Shown piece after piece: positions 17,517-29,577 of a stretch of DNA of 64,000 nucleotides. Where the stretch lies: positions 1,798,001 through 1,862,000 of the forward strand of contig NZ_AP018448.1 in NCBI RefSeq assembly GCF_030294945.1. The letters run 5' to 3'. Under the pieces are notes generated by a model. It searched no databases. It was not told where the DNA came from and saw only the letters and a program-made list of their open reading frames with translations. The stretch's first letter is position 1. Each line of letters opens with the position of its first letter. This DNA is from Streptomyces graminofaciens (GTDB lineage Bacteria > Actinomycetota > Actinomycetes > Streptomycetales > Streptomycetaceae). A program made the position numbers and the translations under genes.

Positions 17517-18588
17517 AGCAGATCCGCGGCAGTTGCTCGCCGATCGGCAGATCGACCACCCGCGTTCCCCCCAGCCCGGTCCGGGCCACGACCATGCCGG
17601 GATGCTCCTCGACGGCCTCGCCGATGATCACGGAGTCCGCGCCCAGAGGGTGGGCTCGCATCGCCTCCAGGACGGCGTCGGCGTGCTCGCGCGGGACGAA
17701 GGCCACCAGCTTGCCCTCGTTGGCGATGTACATGGGGTCCAGGCCGAGGATGGCGCAGGCATTGGCCACGGTCGCCGGGACCGGGACGTCGCGTTCGCGG
17801 ATGACGACGCCGGTCCCGGAGGCGACCGCGATCTCGTTGAGCGCGGCCGCCAGGCCGCCTCGGGTGGGGTCGCGCAGTACGTGCAGATCAGGGGTGACGG
17901 CGAGCATGGCGTCGACGAGGCCGCCGAGTGCCGCGCAGTCGCTCTTGATCTCCACGCCGAATTCCAGGCCCTCGCGCACGCTCATGATCGCCACCCCGTG
18001 GACACCGATGGCACCGCTGACGATCACGACGTCGCCGGGGACGACCCGCTGGGGACGCAGATCGACACCCGCCGGGACGAGACCGATGCCCGCCGTGTTG
18101 ATGAAGATCCCGTCGCCGTGGCCGGCCTCCACCACCTTGGTGTCACCCGTGGCCACCTCCACACCGGCGGTGCGAGCGGCCGCACCCAGCGCCTGGGACA
18201 CCCGTGTCACCACGTCCAGCTCGACGCCCTCCTCCAGGATGAATCCGCAGGAGAGGTAGGCGGCGCGGGCGCCGCTCATGGCGAGGTCGTTGACGGTTCC
18301 GTTGACCGCGAGGTCGCCGATGCTGCCGCCGGGGAAGAACAGCGGCCGCACCACGTACGAGTCGGTGGAGAAGGCGAGCCTGGCTCCGCCCAGGGAGAGG
18401 ACGGCGGCATCACCCATCTGGGCGAGCACCTCGCCCCCGAACGAGGGGGCGAAGATCTGCTGGACCAGTTCGGCGGAGAGGACTCCGCCGCCGCCGTGGC
18501 CCATGACGACCCGGGGGCGGTCACGCACGGGCGCCGGGCATGTCCACCCCTCGACGTCGAGAACGGGGAGATCGGTGGTGTCAGACAA
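17515..18588 (-). CDS. hypE: [NiFe]-hydrogenase maturation protein HypE
   Basis: A 357-residue PurM/AIR-synthase-like ATPase. [10 protein letters not shown] near residue 30 and [15 protein letters not shown] are family marks, and the protein ends in PRIC, whose Cys accepts the carbamoyl group from HypF and is dehydrated to thiocyanate as the source of the cyanide ligands. The TTG start at 18588 overlaps the hypD stop by 8 bp. It is the last gene of the locus. Confidence 0.96.
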   Translation of the reverse strand: MSDTTDLPVLDVEGWTCPAPVRDRPRVVMGHGGGGVLSAELVQQIFAPSFGGEVLAQMGDAAVLSLGGARLAFSTDSYVVRPLFFPGGSIGDLAVNGTVNDLAMSGARAAYLSCGFILEEGVELDVVTRVSQALGAAARTAGVEVATGDTKVVEAGHGDGIFINTAGIGLVPAGVDLRPQRVVPGDVVIVSGAIGVHGVAIMSVREGLEFGVEIKSDCAALGGLVDAMLAVTPDLHVLRDPTRGGLAAALNEIAVASGTGVVIRERDVPVPATVANACAILGLDPMYIANEGKLVAFVPREHADAVLEAMRAHPLGADSVIIGEAVEEHPGMVVARTGLGGTRVVDLPIGEQLPRIC

Positions 18589-19711
18589 CGGGGCTCGCCT
18601 CCCGAACCGTCGTGGTGGCGGGCATGTCCAACCGCCGGTAGAGGTAGTACGCCGCGCAGGCCCCCTCGCTGGAGACCATCGTGGCGCCCAGCGGCGTGCG
18701 CGGGGTGCACAAGGTGCCGAAGGCCTCGCACTCGTGCGGCTTGAGCAGCCCCTGCAGAACCTCTCCGCTGCGGCACTCGGCGGGTTCGGCCGTCCGGATG
18801 TCGCCGACCGCGAAGCGGTGCTCGGCGTCGTGGTCGCGGTACTTCGACGACAGCCGCCAGCCGCTGTCGGGGATCACCCCGATGCCGCGCCAGGCACGGT
18901 CGGTGACCTCGAAGACGTCCTCCAGCATGGCCCGGGCGGCCGGGTTGCCCTCCGGCCGAACGGCACGGGCGTAGGCGTTGTCGACGGTGTGCTCACCGCG
19001 TTCCAGCAGGCGGACGGCCCGGCGCACGCCTTCGAGGATGTCCAGTGGCTCGAAGCCCGTCACGACGATCGGGACGCGGAAGCGCTCCGCCAGTTCCGGG
19101 TACTCCCCCACACCCATCACGCTGCAGACATGCCCGGCCGCGAGGAAGCCCTGCACCCGACAGCTCGGCGAGGACATGATCGCCTCGATGGCCGGAGGCA
19201 CGCGGACATGCGACACCAGCATGCTGAAGTTCCCGATGCCCAGCTTTCGGGCCTGATGGACCGTCATGGCGTTGGGGGGAGCCGTCGTCTCGAAGCCGAT
19301 GCCGAAGAACACCACCTCGCGGTCCGGGTTCTGCTGCGCGATGCGCAGCGCGTCGAGGGGTGAGTAGACGACACGCACGTCACCGCCTTCGCCCCGGACC
19401 TGGAACAGGTCCCGTCCCGTGCCCGGCACCCGCAGCATGTCCCCGAAGGAGCAGAAGATCACCTCCGGCCGGGAGGCGATCTCCAGCGCCTTGTCGATGA
19501 CCTCCAGCGGGGTCACGCACACCGGACACCCGGGACCGTGGATCAACTCGACCTGATCCGGGAGGAGTTGATCGATGCCATGGCGGATGATGCTGTGCGT
19601 CTGCCCTCCGCACACCTCCATCAGCGCCCACGGTCTGGTCACCGTGGCGTGGATGTCGTCGAGGAGCCGACGTGCCAGCTCCGGGTCCTGGAACTCGTCG
19701 ATGTACTTCAC
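18581..19711 (-). CDS. hypD: [NiFe]-hydrogenase maturation protein HypD
   Basis: A 376-residue scaffold protein. [12 protein letters not shown] (near residue 32), [10 protein letters not shown] (near 60), GFETTAP and the C-terminal Cys cluster ([20 protein letters not shown]) are all present; the family holds a [4Fe-4S] cluster and assembles Fe(CN)2CO with HypC. The GTG start at 19711 overlaps the hypC stop by 4 bp. The open frame extends to 20011 but homology begins at VKYIDEF. Confidence 0.96.
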   Translation of the reverse strand: MKYIDEFQDPELARRLLDDIHATVTRPWALMEVCGGQTHSIIRHGIDQLLPDQVELIHGPGCPVCVTPLEVIDKALEIASRPEVIFCSFGDMLRVPGTGRDLFQVRGEGGDVRVVYSPLDALRIAQQNPDREVVFFGIGFETTAPPNAMTVHQARKLGIGNFSMLVSHVRVPPAIEAIMSSPSCRVQGFLAAGHVCSVMGVGEYPELAERFRVPIVVTGFEPLDILEGVRRAVRLLERGEHTVDNAYARAVRPEGNPAARAMLEDVFEVTDRAWRGIGVIPDSGWRLSSKYRDHDAEHRFAVGDIRTAEPAECRSGEVLQGLLKPHECEAFGTLCTPRTPLGATMVSSEGACAAYYLYRRLDMPATTTVREASPVV

Positions 19712-20013
19712 TGGTTGCGCACCTCTTCCACCGGGTCCACGCCCGCCTCGACCGCCGCCATCTCCCAGGGGTCGCCGAACTCCTCCTGCAACACGCCGAG
19801 TTCGGCGAAGAGTTCGAGCGTCTGGCGCGCCGACTCCTCGTCCAGCCGTTGCAGGGCGAATCCGACGTGGACGATGGCGTACTCGCCGACCTGGAGGTCG
19901 GGCAGATACTCCAGGCACACCTCCTTGACCACGCCGCCGAAGTCGACGGTGGCCATCCGGGTGCCGTCCCGTTCCTCGATGTCCAGCACTCTGCCGGGTA
20001 CCGCCAGGCACAT
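19708..20013 (-). CDS. hypC: [NiFe]-hydrogenase maturation chaperone HypC
   Basis: A 101-residue protein starting MCLAVPGRV. The Cys at position 2 must be near the N terminus to carry the Fe(CN)2CO group, so I place the start at ATG 20013 (GAGGAG site upstream) and not at the in-frame start 8 codons earlier. [31 protein letters not shown] is the OB-fold core. It lies 31 bp after hypF and is coupled to hypD. Confidence 0.95.
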   Translation of the reverse strand: MCLAVPGRVLDIEERDGTRMATVDFGGVVKEVCLEYLPDLQVGEYAIVHVGFALQRLDEESARQTLELFAELGVLQEEFGDPWEMAAVEAGVDPVEEVRNQ

Positions 20014-20044
20014 GAGCCTCTCCTCGCTGTGGGTCACGCGTCGC

Positions 20045-22422
<2,378 letters not shown>

Positions 22423-22426
<4 letters not shown>

Positions 22427-23178
22427 GGGTGGCTGTGGGCCATGGCGTCGGTGGCCTCCGGATGCGCGTGGGTGTGACCGTGGTGGTGGGGCCGACGGGC
22501 CATGACCGGCGAGTGGACGGGTGCGCCGTCGGCGACCGCCAGCGCCCTGTCGAGCAGTACGCCGACTCCCTGCCCCCGGCGTGCCGAGGTCAGGACCACC
22601 TCGACGCCGGGGTTGACCTGCTCCACGTGCGCGCGGAACGCGGTCTCGTCGAACTCGACGGCCTCCGCGATGTCGGTCTTGGTGACCACGACCAGGTGGG
22701 CGAGGCCGAAGGCGGTGGGGTACTTGAGCGGCTTGTCCTCGCCCTCCGTCACGGAGGCGAGGGTGACCCTCAGCGTCTCCCCCAGGTCGTAGGAGGCAGG
22801 GCAGACCAGGTTGCCGACGTTCTCCACGAACAGCAGCCGGGTGTCCTCGGGCAGCCACCCGTCCAGGTGCCCGGCGAGCATCCCCGCCTCCAGGTGGCAC
22901 AGTCCGTCGGTGAGCACCTGCTTCACGGGGGCACCCGAACGCGCCAGGCGGACCGCGTCGTTCTCGGTCGCGAGATCGGCGCTCAGCGCCGCTACGGGAA
23001 CGGACCGCTCCCGTGCCCGCAGCAGTTCCTGCTCCAGCAGCGCGGTCTTGCCGCTGCCCGGACTGGACAGCAGGTTGACGACCGCGGTGCCTCGGGCCGT
23101 GAGGTGTGCGCGCAGTTCGTGGGCGCTCTCGTCGTTCTTCGCGAGTACGGCCTGCCGCAGGTCGACGACACGGCACAT
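22423..23178 (-). CDS. hypB: Nickel-insertion GTPase HypB
   Basis: A 251-residue SIMIBI GTPase. SSPGSGKTALLEQEL is the P-loop, FVENVGNLVCPASYDLGE the HypB signature and VVVTKTDIAE the base-specificity motif. The nickel-storing His stretch is at the C terminus (RRPHHHGHTHAHPEATDAMAHSHP, final 24 residues of the protein) rather than in the usual N-terminal position. It delivers nickel together with HypA. The ATG at 23178 lies 3 bp after hypA. Confidence 0.96.
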
Positions 23179-23181
23179 GGT

Positions 23182-23580
23182 TCAGCGCTCCTCGGAGATC
23201 GGTTCGCGGGTGGGCGGGTGCGCGGGGCCGCCGTCCTCCCAGTGCACGTCGACGATCTGCAGTTCCCGGCCCGCGAGCAGGTCGGTCCGCGTCCCGCCGC
23301 ATGCGGGGCAGGTCAGCCGGGGCGGCATGCCGGCGGCCCATTCGTGTGCGCAGGGCGTGCAGCGGGCCCACGCCGGCACCGCCTCGGTGACCAGTTCGGC
23401 ACCTTCCAGCAGGGTTCCGGCGCAGGCCAGTTCGAAGGAGAAGGCGAGCGCATCCGGTACGACACCGGCGAGTTCGCCCACCTGGAGTCGTACCGATCGC
23501 ACCGCCGTGACACCTCCGGCCCGGCCGGCGGCCTCTGCCACCTGGTCGACGACGGCCAGCGCGACGGACATCTCGTGCAT
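23182..23580 (-). CDS. hypA: Nickel metallochaperone HypA
   Basis: A 132-residue protein starting MHEMSVA, where His2 is the nickel ligand; this fixes the start at ATG 23580. The zinc site is the Cys pair CTPC (about residue 73) plus CPAC (about 91). It hands nickel to the large subunit with HypB. The open frame extends 38 codons upstream without homology. Confidence 0.95.
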   Translation of the reverse strand: MHEMSVALAVVDQVAEAAGRAGGVTAVRSVRLQVGELAGVVPDALAFSFELACAGTLLEGAELVTEAVPAWARCTPCAHEWAAGMPPRLTCPACGGTRTDLLAGRELQIVDVHWEDGGPAHPPTREPISEER

Positions 23581-23725
23581 GGGTCCTTGTCCTTCCGCTG
23601 CCTGCCTCCCACCGGGGTTCATTAGAGGCGTGCGCACCCCGTTCGCACGGCCCGGCACGCCGTCACCGGTCGGCAGGTACGCCGTTCGCCGCAACCGCGC
23701 GGCACCACGGGGTGGCGCCCCCGGT

Positions 23726-23830
23726 TCACATCCGTCGGATCCGCAGGTAGCGCCTGAGGTCGGGAAGCACCTCGGCGACGACGACGGCCATGGCGGCGAC
23801 GGCCGCTCCTCCGATGACGATTTTCTTCAT
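23726..23830 (-). CDS. 34-residue membrane peptide of the hydrogenase locus
   Basis: A 34-codon gene that begins MKKIVIGGAAVAAMAVVV and ends with a strongly basic tail (RRYLRIRRM). A single hydrophobic helix followed by Arg residues predicts a one-pass membrane peptide with its tail inside. A strong GAGGAG site stands before ATG 23830, and it lies 11 bp after the maturation protease gene on the same strand. I believe such peptides are annotated as a DUF6893 family in Streptomyces (from memory). Role unknown. Confidence 0.7.
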   Translation of the reverse strand: MKKIVIGGAAVAAMAVVVAEVLPDLRRYLRIRRM

Positions 23831-23841
23831 CCCGTCTCTCC

Positions 23842-24387
23842 TCATGTAGAAGCCTCAGCGGTTGAGGCCTGCGCCACGGACGGTTCGCCGTTCCGCAGCA
23901 ATTCTTCGATCAGCCGGACCGCCTCCGGTACGGCGTCGGACACCGGCGCACTGAGACCGATGCCCTCGTCCACCGAGGCCGGTTCGCATCCGACGACCAT
24001 GACGCGGCGTGGTGGCTCCGCGCCGGTCCCGGCGCAGAGGGTGCCCAGCAGCGCCAGTACGGTGTCGGGGGTCATCCGGTGGCCGTCCAGCGCGGGGGTG
24101 CCTGGCGCAGCGCTCCCGCCGCCGACGTCGTGCTCGATCACGTACAGCGTGCCGGGGGCTTCGCCGCGTGCCGTGGCGTCCACGAGGACGAGGGTGTCGT
24201 AGCCGTCCAGCAGCTGATAGGCGAGGTGTACCCCGCGCACCCCGATGTCCTCGACCTCGACGTGTCCGGGCAGGTCGCGTTCGGCGAACCTGCGCGCGGT
24301 CTCCACACCGAAGCCGTCGTCGCCGAGGAAGATGTTGCCGATGCCGGCGACGAGGGTCCTGGGGGCCGACTGCGGGGGAAGGTTCAC
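23842..24387 (-). CDS. Hydrogenase maturation endopeptidase (HybD/HycI type)
   Basis: A 181-residue protease of the M52 family. GIGNIFLGDDGFGV carries the first nickel-sensing acidic residue, DATARGEAPG the second region, and LDGHRMTP the His. It removes the C-terminal tail of the large subunit once nickel is inserted. The GTG start at 24387 overlaps the upstream stop (GTGA). The last 20 residues are an extra tail of no clear function. Confidence 0.92.
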   Translation of the reverse strand: MNLPPQSAPRTLVAGIGNIFLGDDGFGVETARRFAERDLPGHVEVEDIGVRGVHLAYQLLDGYDTLVLVDATARGEAPGTLYVIEHDVGGGSAAPGTPALDGHRMTPDTVLALLGTLCAGTGAEPPRRVMVVGCEPASVDEGIGLSAPVSDAVPEAVRLIEELLRNGEPSVAQASTAEAST

Positions 24388-25814
24388 GCGTCGTCCTCCA
24401 GCGGTGTGACCTCGTCGGGCTGGAAGTACAGGAACCGTCCCTGCTCGCGGCGGATGTCGGCGCCCGGGTCACCCTCGACCGTGACCGCCAGGTGCACTCC
24501 GCCGTCGACGTCGTGCAGCACGGCCTCGACCTTCGCGGTGCGGCCCCGCAGGAAGATGTCCTGCGCGTCGGTGCGCCGCAGGCCCGGGTGCAACTCGACG
24601 CGGGTGCCCTTGCCCACCTGCCGGCCGTCCACGACCACACGGTCCCGCGCCGGGTCGAAGCCGGCGTCGCTCGCGGGGTCCCACCAGGGCGTGTCGGGCC
24701 GCGGCACCCCGTACTCGTCGGGGAAGCCGCCGTCCGGCGCGGCGGGACCCGGACCCGTCACCTCGCGCAGACTCCGCACCGCCCCGTGCAGCCGCTCCAG
24801 AACCTCGGCCGGCATCGAGTCCGCGAGTTCGATCACGGCGGCCGCCCGCTCGTCGGTGCCCCGGGCCTCACGTTTCTCCTCGTCGGTGAGGGCCGCGGTG
24901 CGCAGCGCGAGGATCTCGTCGATCTCGGTGGCGTCGTAGAGCGCGCCGGGGCTCTCCGGGGCGATGGCCGGATGGTCCTCCAGGATGATCGGCGAGGACA
25001 GCACCAGGTCGGCGCGGCCGGGTTCACCGGCGAGTACGGGCCAGGTGTGCAGGTTGCGGCAGGCGGCGACCGCGCCCTTCGCCCACTCGGGGGGATCGGT
25101 CATCGACAGGAACGATCCGGCGCTGAGGGCCATGAGGAGGTGGGTGGCCACCAGGGAGTGCGGCAGCGCCGCGTCCCGGTCGGCGCCGTGGCCCTCGGGC
25201 GGTGTCCAGTCGCTGGTGTTGTCGACGACGGCGGTCAGCCGCAGGACCCGATAGGGGCCGTCGAGTTCACGGGCGGACAGCCGGATCGTCCCGCTGATCT
25301 CCTCGCACCGCCGGACCAGCCGGCCGACGGTACGGCCGGCCGCGTCCAGGACCGGTGCGGTGTCCTCGCGGGCGGGGCGCCGGAAGGGATGGGTGACGCC
25401 GTCACCGAGGAGATCGTCCACCGACGCGACCACCTCGACGCGCTCCTCGGCCCCCTCGTCCCAGGGCACCAGCACCCGGTCGTCGAGGCGGAGCTCGCCG
25501 ACCGTCTCGTAGCCGCCGTCCGGGCGGGCCCGCTGCACCGTGCGGCGTCGGGCGTGCAGGAAGCGCACCTCGACCGAGAGGGTCGCGCCCGGCTTCGGTT
25601 CCATCAGGCATTCGGTGTGCTGGAAGTCGTGTTCCTCCCACGCTGTGCCCCAGCCGGGCGGCACGAGCACCCCGAACTGCCAGCGCAGCCGGTTCTTGGC
25701 CGCGGAGGCGCGGTACGGATAGAGCACATAGCCCTCGAAGAGGACGGCGTCGGCCACCTGCCGGGCGTGGGCGAACCGCTCCTCGGTCTCGGGAGCGAAC
25801 GCGGTGACAGTCAC
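24384..25814 (-). CDS. Conserved hydrogenase-locus protein, unknown
   Basis: A 476-residue soluble protein without signal or membrane segment. I recognise no catalytic motif. It contains several beta-rich segments (ATLSVEVRFLHARRRTV, TVGRLVRRCEEISGTIRLSAREL, HSLVATHLLMALSAGSF), and the C-terminal 120 residues, with RVVVDGRQVGKGTRVELHPG and FLRGRTAKVEAVLHDVDG, look like a separate small beta domain. It sits inside the actinobacterial hydrogenase operon with overlaps on both sides, so a role in assembly or electron transfer is inferred. GTG start at 25814. Confidence 0.75.
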   Translation of the reverse strand: MTVTAFAPETEERFAHARQVADAVLFEGYVLYPYRASAAKNRLRWQFGVLVPPGWGTAWEEHDFQHTECLMEPKPGATLSVEVRFLHARRRTVQRARPDGGYETVGELRLDDRVLVPWDEGAEERVEVVASVDDLLGDGVTHPFRRPAREDTAPVLDAAGRTVGRLVRRCEEISGTIRLSARELDGPYRVLRLTAVVDNTSDWTPPEGHGADRDAALPHSLVATHLLMALSAGSFLSMTDPPEWAKGAVAACRNLHTWPVLAGEPGRADLVLSSPIILEDHPAIAPESPGALYDATEIDEILALRTAALTDEEKREARGTDERAAAVIELADSMPAEVLERLHGAVRSLREVTGPGPAAPDGGFPDEYGVPRPDTPWWDPASDAGFDPARDRVVVDGRQVGKGTRVELHPGLRRTDAQDIFLRGRTAKVEAVLHDVDGGVHLAVTVEGDPGADIRREQGRFLYFQPDEVTPLEDDA

Positions 25815-26503
25815 GGTTCGGTCCTTCCCGTGGTGCCGGTGAGCGCGCGGAACGGGTCGCTCACCGGCGGGTCGGCGGCGGTGCTGTCGTCGAGCAGGGC
25901 CTTGAGGGTCGCGTCCCAGGAGGGCAGTGCGTGGCGGGAGCGGTAGGCGAGGAGGGCGTCCATGGTGTCGCGCGGGAGCCGGATCCAGCCGCAGCCGGGG
26001 AAGTGCTGCTCGATCATCTCCCGCCAGGTGGCGACCGGCATCCGGAAGGCCGCCTCCCGGTCCCACGGGACCGGCTCCACCCGGAAACCGCCGGCTCCCG
26101 TGAACGCCGTACCGGAGAAGAGCATCAGCAGGGGGACCTCGCCGTCGGTGAGGGCGGTGAGGTAGCGGGTGGCGGCGATGTCCATGTCGTAGGTACAGGG
26201 CACGACGAGGTCGGCTTCGATCTCTCCGGTGAAGCTCGGGACCATGAGCGGGACCTGGGCGAACTGCACGGGCTGGAGCGTGCTGCCCCAACGTGAGCGC
26301 TCACCGAAGAGGTCCGCCAGCCCGTCGGCCTCTGCGGGCTCGTAGCCGCGGCGGGCGGGTTCGATGCGGATCTGGCAGCGCAGCGCGACGGCGTGCACGC
26401 GTGCGTTGTCGGCGGCGGTCACGCGCAGCCGGAAGACGAGGGTCGGCCCGGCGGCGTACCGGTCGGCGCGGACGCCGGTGCAGGCGAAGGAGAACTCCGT
26501 CAC
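25811..26503 (-). CDS. Hydrogenase-locus accessory protein (DUF6084-like)
   Basis: A 230-residue protein of unknown function, with a beta-rich N-terminal half (LVFRLRVTAAD, HAVALRCQIRIEPARRGY) and a C-terminal half ending in a helical tail. From memory it matches the family named DUF6084 that accompanies nickel hydrogenases in Streptomyces. The GTG start at 26503 overlaps the upstream stop and its own stop overlaps the next start, so it is translated as part of the unit. No cofactor motif is visible. Confidence 0.7.
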   Translation of the reverse strand: MTEFSFACTGVRADRYAAGPTLVFRLRVTAADNARVHAVALRCQIRIEPARRGYEPAEADGLADLFGERSRWGSTLQPVQFAQVPLMVPSFTGEIEADLVVPCTYDMDIAATRYLTALTDGEVPLLMLFSGTAFTGAGGFRVEPVPWDREAAFRMPVATWREMIEQHFPGCGWIRLPRDTMDALLAYRSRHALPSWDATLKALLDDSTAADPPVSDPFRALTGTTGRTEP

Positions 26504-27180
26504 GGGCGCACCGCCTCGTCGGACGGGTGCCGCGACTCGTCCAACGGGTGCCCGGACTCGTTCACGGGCCGGACGCGTCGCGCGACGTCCGCGAAGAACG
26601 CGTCCAGCGCGGCGCGGGCCTCGGCCCCGCCGTCGAAGCCCTGCCACAACAGGCGCATACGGCCGACGAGTTCGTAGCAGATGTCGACCGGTACGAGGTG
26701 GCACTCGAAGCGGCCGTCGGTGCGGCGCAGTAGCAGTGCCTCCACGTCGGGTTCGAGCATTTCGGCGAGGCGGCTGCCGCCGAGCACCGCCGTCCAGGTG
26801 GCCGGTTCCAGTTCGCTCTCGGTGGCTCCGGCCGGGCTCGGGTAGAGGGCGACCAGCCGGTCGAGCGCCGCGTTGCGGAACAGGAAGGCGACGCCGACCG
26901 GGATCTGCAGCGCCTCCCACGCGCTGTCGTCGAGGCGGTGTCCGGGGTCGGTGAGGTAGCGGGCCGGGACCGTGCGGAAGCGGCCCGCCGCGGCGCCCGG
27001 CTGTTCCATCAGCAGCGCGCACGGGGCGCAGGCGCAGACGAGGGCGCGTTGCTCGGTGTCGACCAGATGGCGGTGCTCCTCGGGCACCACCACCGCGCAC
27101 AGTTCGCACCGCTCCGGCTGCGGCGGACGCTCGGTGAGGAACCTCCGCAGCCCGGCGGTGGTGGCGGTGGTCGCGCTCAT
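26500..27180 (-). CDS. Hydrogenase-locus accessory protein (DUF5947-like)
   Basis: A 226-residue protein. An N-terminal Cys cluster (CELCAVVVPEEHRH, then CACAPC) resembles a metal or Fe-S site; the rest is mixed alpha/beta with YRCEL-like segments (FECHLVPVDICYELVGRMR). From memory it belongs to DUF5947, again found beside actinobacterial hydrogenases. Because the operon lacks an obvious Rieske or ferredoxin partner, the Cys cluster makes it a candidate electron carrier; this is speculation. Coupled by ATGA to the NifU-like gene. Confidence 0.68.
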   Translation of the reverse strand: MSATTATTAGLRRFLTERPPQPERCELCAVVVPEEHRHLVDTEQRALVCACAPCALLMEQPGAAAGRFRTVPARYLTDPGHRLDDSAWEALQIPVGVAFLFRNAALDRLVALYPSPAGATESELEPATWTAVLGGSRLAEMLEPDVEALLLRRTDGRFECHLVPVDICYELVGRMRLLWQGFDGGAEARAALDAFFADVARRVRPVNESGHPLDESRHPSDEAVRP

Positions 27181-27710
27181 CGGGTCCCCGTCGGAGCCGT
27201 ACCGATCTGGAGGAGCGGGGGCCCCACCGGGGCCGTCTCCACGTCGACGGCCCTGACCTCGGGTGCGAAGCAGGCGAGAGCCGCCTCCGCGGCCTGCCGG
27301 GCATCCGCGCCGGAGCCGCAACCGCACCCACCGCCCGCCCGGGCGCGCACCCTCAGCGTGCCGCTCTCCTCGTCGAAGGTCATGACGTCCAGTGCGTGTT
27401 CCCGGACGCTGTCGAGGGCTCGGGCGATGCGGGTGTCGCGGTCCTCGGGGTGCAGGTCGTGCAGGACGAGCAGGCTCGCGACCAGTTCGTCGCCCAGCAG
27501 TCCCGCCGACGGTTCGCCGGGTGCGGAGGACAGCAGGTGGAGGATGCGGGCCAGGCCGGCACCGTAGAAGTCCATGAGGGTGCGGACGAGTTCCTCCGCC
27601 GCCGTGGCGGCGGCCGGGTCGCCGCTCGCGCCCAGTCGGTCCAGCACCTCCTCGACCCGGCGTCCGGCCTGCTCCGCGTCGACCGGCGCCGCCACCGTCG
27701 GCGCGCTCAT
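27177..27710 (-). CDS. NifU-like protein
   Basis: A 177-residue protein. A helical N-terminal half is followed by a NifU C-terminal-like domain, in which GGGCGCGSGADARQAAEAAL holds a CxC pair in place of the usual CxxC. NifU-type domains carry and transfer Fe-S clusters. Next to the hydrogenase large subunit it probably supports assembly of the Fe-S clusters of the small subunit. ATG 27710 overlaps the large-subunit stop. Confidence 0.75.
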   Translation of the reverse strand: MSAPTVAAPVDAEQAGRRVEEVLDRLGASGDPAAATAAEELVRTLMDFYGAGLARILHLLSSAPGEPSAGLLGDELVASLLVLHDLHPEDRDTRIARALDSVREHALDVMTFDEESGTLRVRARAGGGCGCGSGADARQAAEAALACFAPEVRAVDVETAPVGPPLLQIGTAPTGTR

Positions 27711-29491
27711 CCGCCCAGTCCGCTCAGGCCGGTGGGCACGTGCATCGACTTCACGGTCTTGCCGCCGCCGACGTACATGTGGACGCCGCAGGGCAGACAG
27801 GGGTCGAAGCTGCGGACGGCGCGCATGATGTCGATGCCCTTGAAGTTATCCGGGGTGTTCTCCTCGAAGATGGGGGTGTTCTGCACCGCGTCCTCGTACG
27901 GACCCGGCGTGCCGAAGGTGTCCCTGGTGCTGGCGTTCCAGGGGGTGGGCGGGTACGGGTGGTAGTTGGCGATCTTGCCGTCGCGGATCACCATGTGGTG
28001 GGAGAGCACACCGCGGACCGCCTCGGTGAAGCCGACGCCGATGCTCTCGTCCGGGACTTCGAACTTCTCCCAGGTCTGGGTGCGTCCGGCGCGGACCTCC
28101 GCCAGGCCCTGCTCCGCGCAGTGCAGGGCGACGGCGGCGGCGTACGCCTGGAAGTAGGTGCGGGCGCGGTTGCGCTCCAGGGCGTTGGACCACTGCGGGA
28201 TCTTCCACTCGAAGGTGGTCTCCGGCTTGGTCATGGTGCGGGGCAGGTTGATGACCACGCTGTGGCCGGTGGCCTTGACGTACCCGATGTCGACGAGGCC
28301 GGACAGGGCGGTGGACCACAGGCGGGCGATGGGGCCGCCGCCGGTGTCCAGGGCGAGGTGGTCCTTGCCGTCGAACCAGCGCGGGGACATGACCCAGCTG
28401 TACTTGTCGTCGAAGTTCCGCTTCTGCGGGGCGGGGATGGTGTGCTGGTTCCACGGGTGGCGCGGGTCCACCGGGTTGCCGAGCGGGTCGTGGGTGACGA
28501 ACTGCTCCTGGCCCTGCCAGTCCTCGTAGTAGGAGCTGCCCAGCAGGATGCGGATGCCGAGGTTGATCTCGGTGAGGTCGTTGGTGACGAGCTTGCCGTC
28601 GACGATGATGCCGGGCGTGACGAACATGCGCCGACCCCAGTCGGTCATGTTGGCGTAGGTGAAGTCGCAGTGTTCGGGGTCGTTGAGCGCGCCCCAGCAG
28701 CCGAGCATGACCCGGCGGCGGCCGACCTCCTCGTACCCGGGCAGCGCCTCGTAGAAGAAGTCGAACAGGTCGTCGTGCAGGGGCACGACGCGCTTCATGA
28801 ACTCGACGTACCGCATGAGGCGGCTCATGTAGTCCGTGAAGAGCTGTACCGAGGCGATGGTTCCGACGCCGCCCGGGTAGAGCGTGGAGGGGTGCACATG
28901 GCGGCCCTCCATCAGGCAGAACATCTCGCGTGTGTAGCGGCTGACCTGGAGGGCCTCGCGGTAGAACTCGCCCTCGAGGGGGTTGAGCGAGCGCATGATG
29001 TCGGCGATCGTGCGGTAGCCGTGCTCCGCGGCGTGCGGTGCCTCGGTGCGTTCGGCGAGTTCGAGGACGCCGGGGTTGGTCTCCTTGACCATCTTCTCGC
29101 AGTAGTCGACCCCGACCAGGTTCTCCTGGAAGATGTTGTGGTCGAACATGTACTCCGCGGACTCGCCGAGGTTGATGATCCACTCACCGAGGTGCGGGGG
29201 CTTCACGCCGTACGCCATGTTCTGCGTGTACACCGAGCAGGTGGCGTGGTTGTCGCCGCAGATCCCGCAGATGCGGCTGGTGATGAAGTGGGCGTCGCGG
29301 GGGTCCTTGCCGCGCATGAAGACGCTGTAGCCGCGGAAGACCGACGACGTGCTGTAGCACTCCGCGACCCGCTTCTGCTTGAAGTCGATCTTCGTGTGGA
29401 TGCCCAGGCTGCCCACGATCCGCGTGATCGGGTCCCAGGCCATCTCCACCAGGCCGCTGCCTTCGCCGGCCGCCTTCGTCGTCGGTGCCAT
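27707..29491 (-). CDS. hhyL: [NiFe]-hydrogenase large subunit, group 1h (Hhy) type
   Basis: A 594-residue catalytic subunit. RICGICGDNHATC near residue 73 and DPCLPCGVH near the end (Cys565, Cys568, His571) provide the four Cys ligands of the Ni-Fe centre. A 23-residue tail after His571 is the part removed by the maturation protease. The RICGICGDNHATCS form of the first motif is characteristic of the actinobacterial high-affinity group (1h, formerly group 5), known for scavenging atmospheric H2. It starts 87 bp after the small-subunit stop. Confidence 0.95.
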   Translation of the reverse strand: MAPTTKAAGEGSGLVEMAWDPITRIVGSLGIHTKIDFKQKRVAECYSTSSVFRGYSVFMRGKDPRDAHFITSRICGICGDNHATCSVYTQNMAYGVKPPHLGEWIINLGESAEYMFDHNIFQENLVGVDYCEKMVKETNPGVLELAERTEAPHAAEHGYRTIADIMRSLNPLEGEFYREALQVSRYTREMFCLMEGRHVHPSTLYPGGVGTIASVQLFTDYMSRLMRYVEFMKRVVPLHDDLFDFFYEALPGYEEVGRRRVMLGCWGALNDPEHCDFTYANMTDWGRRMFVTPGIIVDGKLVTNDLTEINLGIRILLGSSYYEDWQGQEQFVTHDPLGNPVDPRHPWNQHTIPAPQKRNFDDKYSWVMSPRWFDGKDHLALDTGGGPIARLWSTALSGLVDIGYVKATGHSVVINLPRTMTKPETTFEWKIPQWSNALERNRARTYFQAYAAAVALHCAEQGLAEVRAGRTQTWEKFEVPDESIGVGFTEAVRGVLSHHMVIRDGKIANYHPYPPTPWNASTRDTFGTPGPYEDAVQNTPIFEENTPDNFKGIDIMRAVRSFDPCLPCGVHMYVGGGKTVKSMHVPTGLSGLGG

Positions 29492-29577
29492 CGTCTGTGC
29501 CGTGCCCTTCGTTGCGGTCGGATCGTGTGGGGGTGTTGCACGAAGCGTGCGGGGAGCGGGTCACTGTCGGCAGGGGT

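Noticed and set aside
22427..23371. 315-codon N-terminal extension of hypF
   Set aside because: It overlaps hypB and hypA in another frame; HypF homology begins with the acylphosphatase domain right after ATG 22426.
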